Below, piece by piece: positions 63,734 through 64,000 of a stretch of 64,000 bases of DNA. Source of the stretch: Photorhabdus cinerea (GTDB lineage Bacteria; Pseudomonadota; Gammaproteobacteria; Enterobacterales; Enterobacteriaceae); NCBI RefSeq assembly GCF_011189575.1, contig NZ_PUJW01000005.1, positions 1 to 64,000 on the forward strand, read 5' to 3'. The notes under the pieces are model-generated. The model ran no database searches and was not told the DNA's origin. It was given only the letters and a program-made list of their open reading frames with translations. Numbering within the stretch: position 1 is the first letter of the stretch; each line of letters begins with the position of its first letter. Made by a program: the position numbers and the translations under genes.

Positions 63734-64000
63734 ATGGACGCATTGGAACTCTTATTGAATCGACGTTCAGTATCACGTTTAACGACACCTGCGCCTCAAG
63801 GTGAAGCATTACAGAATATTCTGGCTGCTGGTATGAGGGCTCCTGATCATGGTGCATTACGCCCGTGGCGCTTTATTGTCATGCAGAATGAAGGTATTGA
63901 GCGATTCAGTCAATTACTCCATCAGGCTGCCGTTAACAGTAATTTGGGTGTTGAGGCAGAAGAAAAAGCGAAAAATGCGCCTTATCGTGCGCCATTAATC
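63734..64000 (+). CDS. ydjA: Nitroreductase-family protein YdjA (5' part, runs off the window)
   Basis: The first 89 codons of a small FMN-dependent nitroreductase: MDALELLLNRRSVSRLTTPAP, then GMRAPDHGALRPWRFIVMQ, the typical FMN-binding arm. CTAGGAGAAAAAT precedes the ATG. E. coli YdjA lies divergently next to sppA. The catalytic C-terminal part is outside the window. Confidence 0.9.
   Translation, partial: MDALELLLNRRSVSRLTTPAPQGEALQNILAAGMRAPDHGALRPWRFIVMQNEGIERFSQLLHQAAVNSNLGVEAEEKAKNAPYRAPLI

Noticed and set aside
1..64000. CRISPR arrays, complete insertion sequences or prophage
   Set aside because: No regularly spaced direct repeats, transposase frames or phage structural genes were seen; the recurrent repeats are ERIC elements.

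Overview
The window looks like a chromosomal segment of a Photorhabdus- or Xenorhabdus-type enterobacterium (Morganellaceae). Most genes are recognisable orthologues of Escherichia coli genes in E. coli-like order (pykF, mdtK-ribC, cfa, punC/punR, purR, sodB, grxD, rnt, gloA, slyA, slyB, anmK, pdxH, tyrS, pdxY; fabI, sapABCDF, pspF/pspABC, ycjXF, tyrR, tpx, mppA, zntB, ttcA; dsbB, nhaB, fadR, dadAX; mipA, yeaD, gapA, msrB, yeaC, pncA, ansA, sppA, ydjA). They are interrupted by AT-rich spacers and accessory genes. Four ERIC-type intergenic palindromes of about 125 bp are present. The genus is an inference; no 16S gene lies in the window.

Layout. 1-5.0 kb is the end of a type VI secretion (T6SS) island: the 3' part of a vgrG, a Tle4-like lipase effector, its Tli4-like immunity protein, a small membrane protein and debris that includes the detached C-terminal tail of tssM. 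5.1-9.7 kb holds pykF, two identical tRNA-Val(GAC) genes, mdtK and ribC. At 9.9-11.0 kb, between ribC and cfa (neighbours in E. coli), there is an accessory two-gene locus: a 37-codon acidic peptide that looks like a RiPP precursor, followed by a protein resembling M29 (aminopeptidase T) metallopeptidases. I regard this as the best candidate for an undescribed system in the window. 11.2-26.3 kb is cfa to gst, mostly E. coli 37-min gene order. 26.5-27.9 kb is a very AT-rich junction with an orphan helical protein. 28-46.6 kb is fabI-sap-psp-tyrR-tpx-mppA-zntB-ttcA. It carries two small RNAs that are not protein genes: a RyhB homologue behind a Fur-box promoter between sapA and pspF, and an FnrS homologue behind an FNR box between zntB and ttcA. 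46.7-49.4 kb is accessory (NTF2-like secreted protein, gene-poor stretch, emrE, DUF333 lipoprotein). 49.5-64 kb returns to conserved blocks, ending inside ydjA at the right edge.

How the genes work together. The sap operon encodes a peptide ABC importer. The psp genes form the membrane-stress system: PspF, a sigma-54 promoter and PspABC, with ycjXF just downstream. SodB, RyhB and FnrS form an iron/oxygen circuit: RyhB contains an 8-base core exactly complementary to the sodB start region. PdxH and PdxY serve vitamin B6 salvage. PunR/PunC and PurR handle purine uptake and synthesis. FadR, FabI and Cfa act on membrane fatty acids. DadA and DadX catabolise alanine. Many short-spaced operons and rho-independent hairpins are listed individually.
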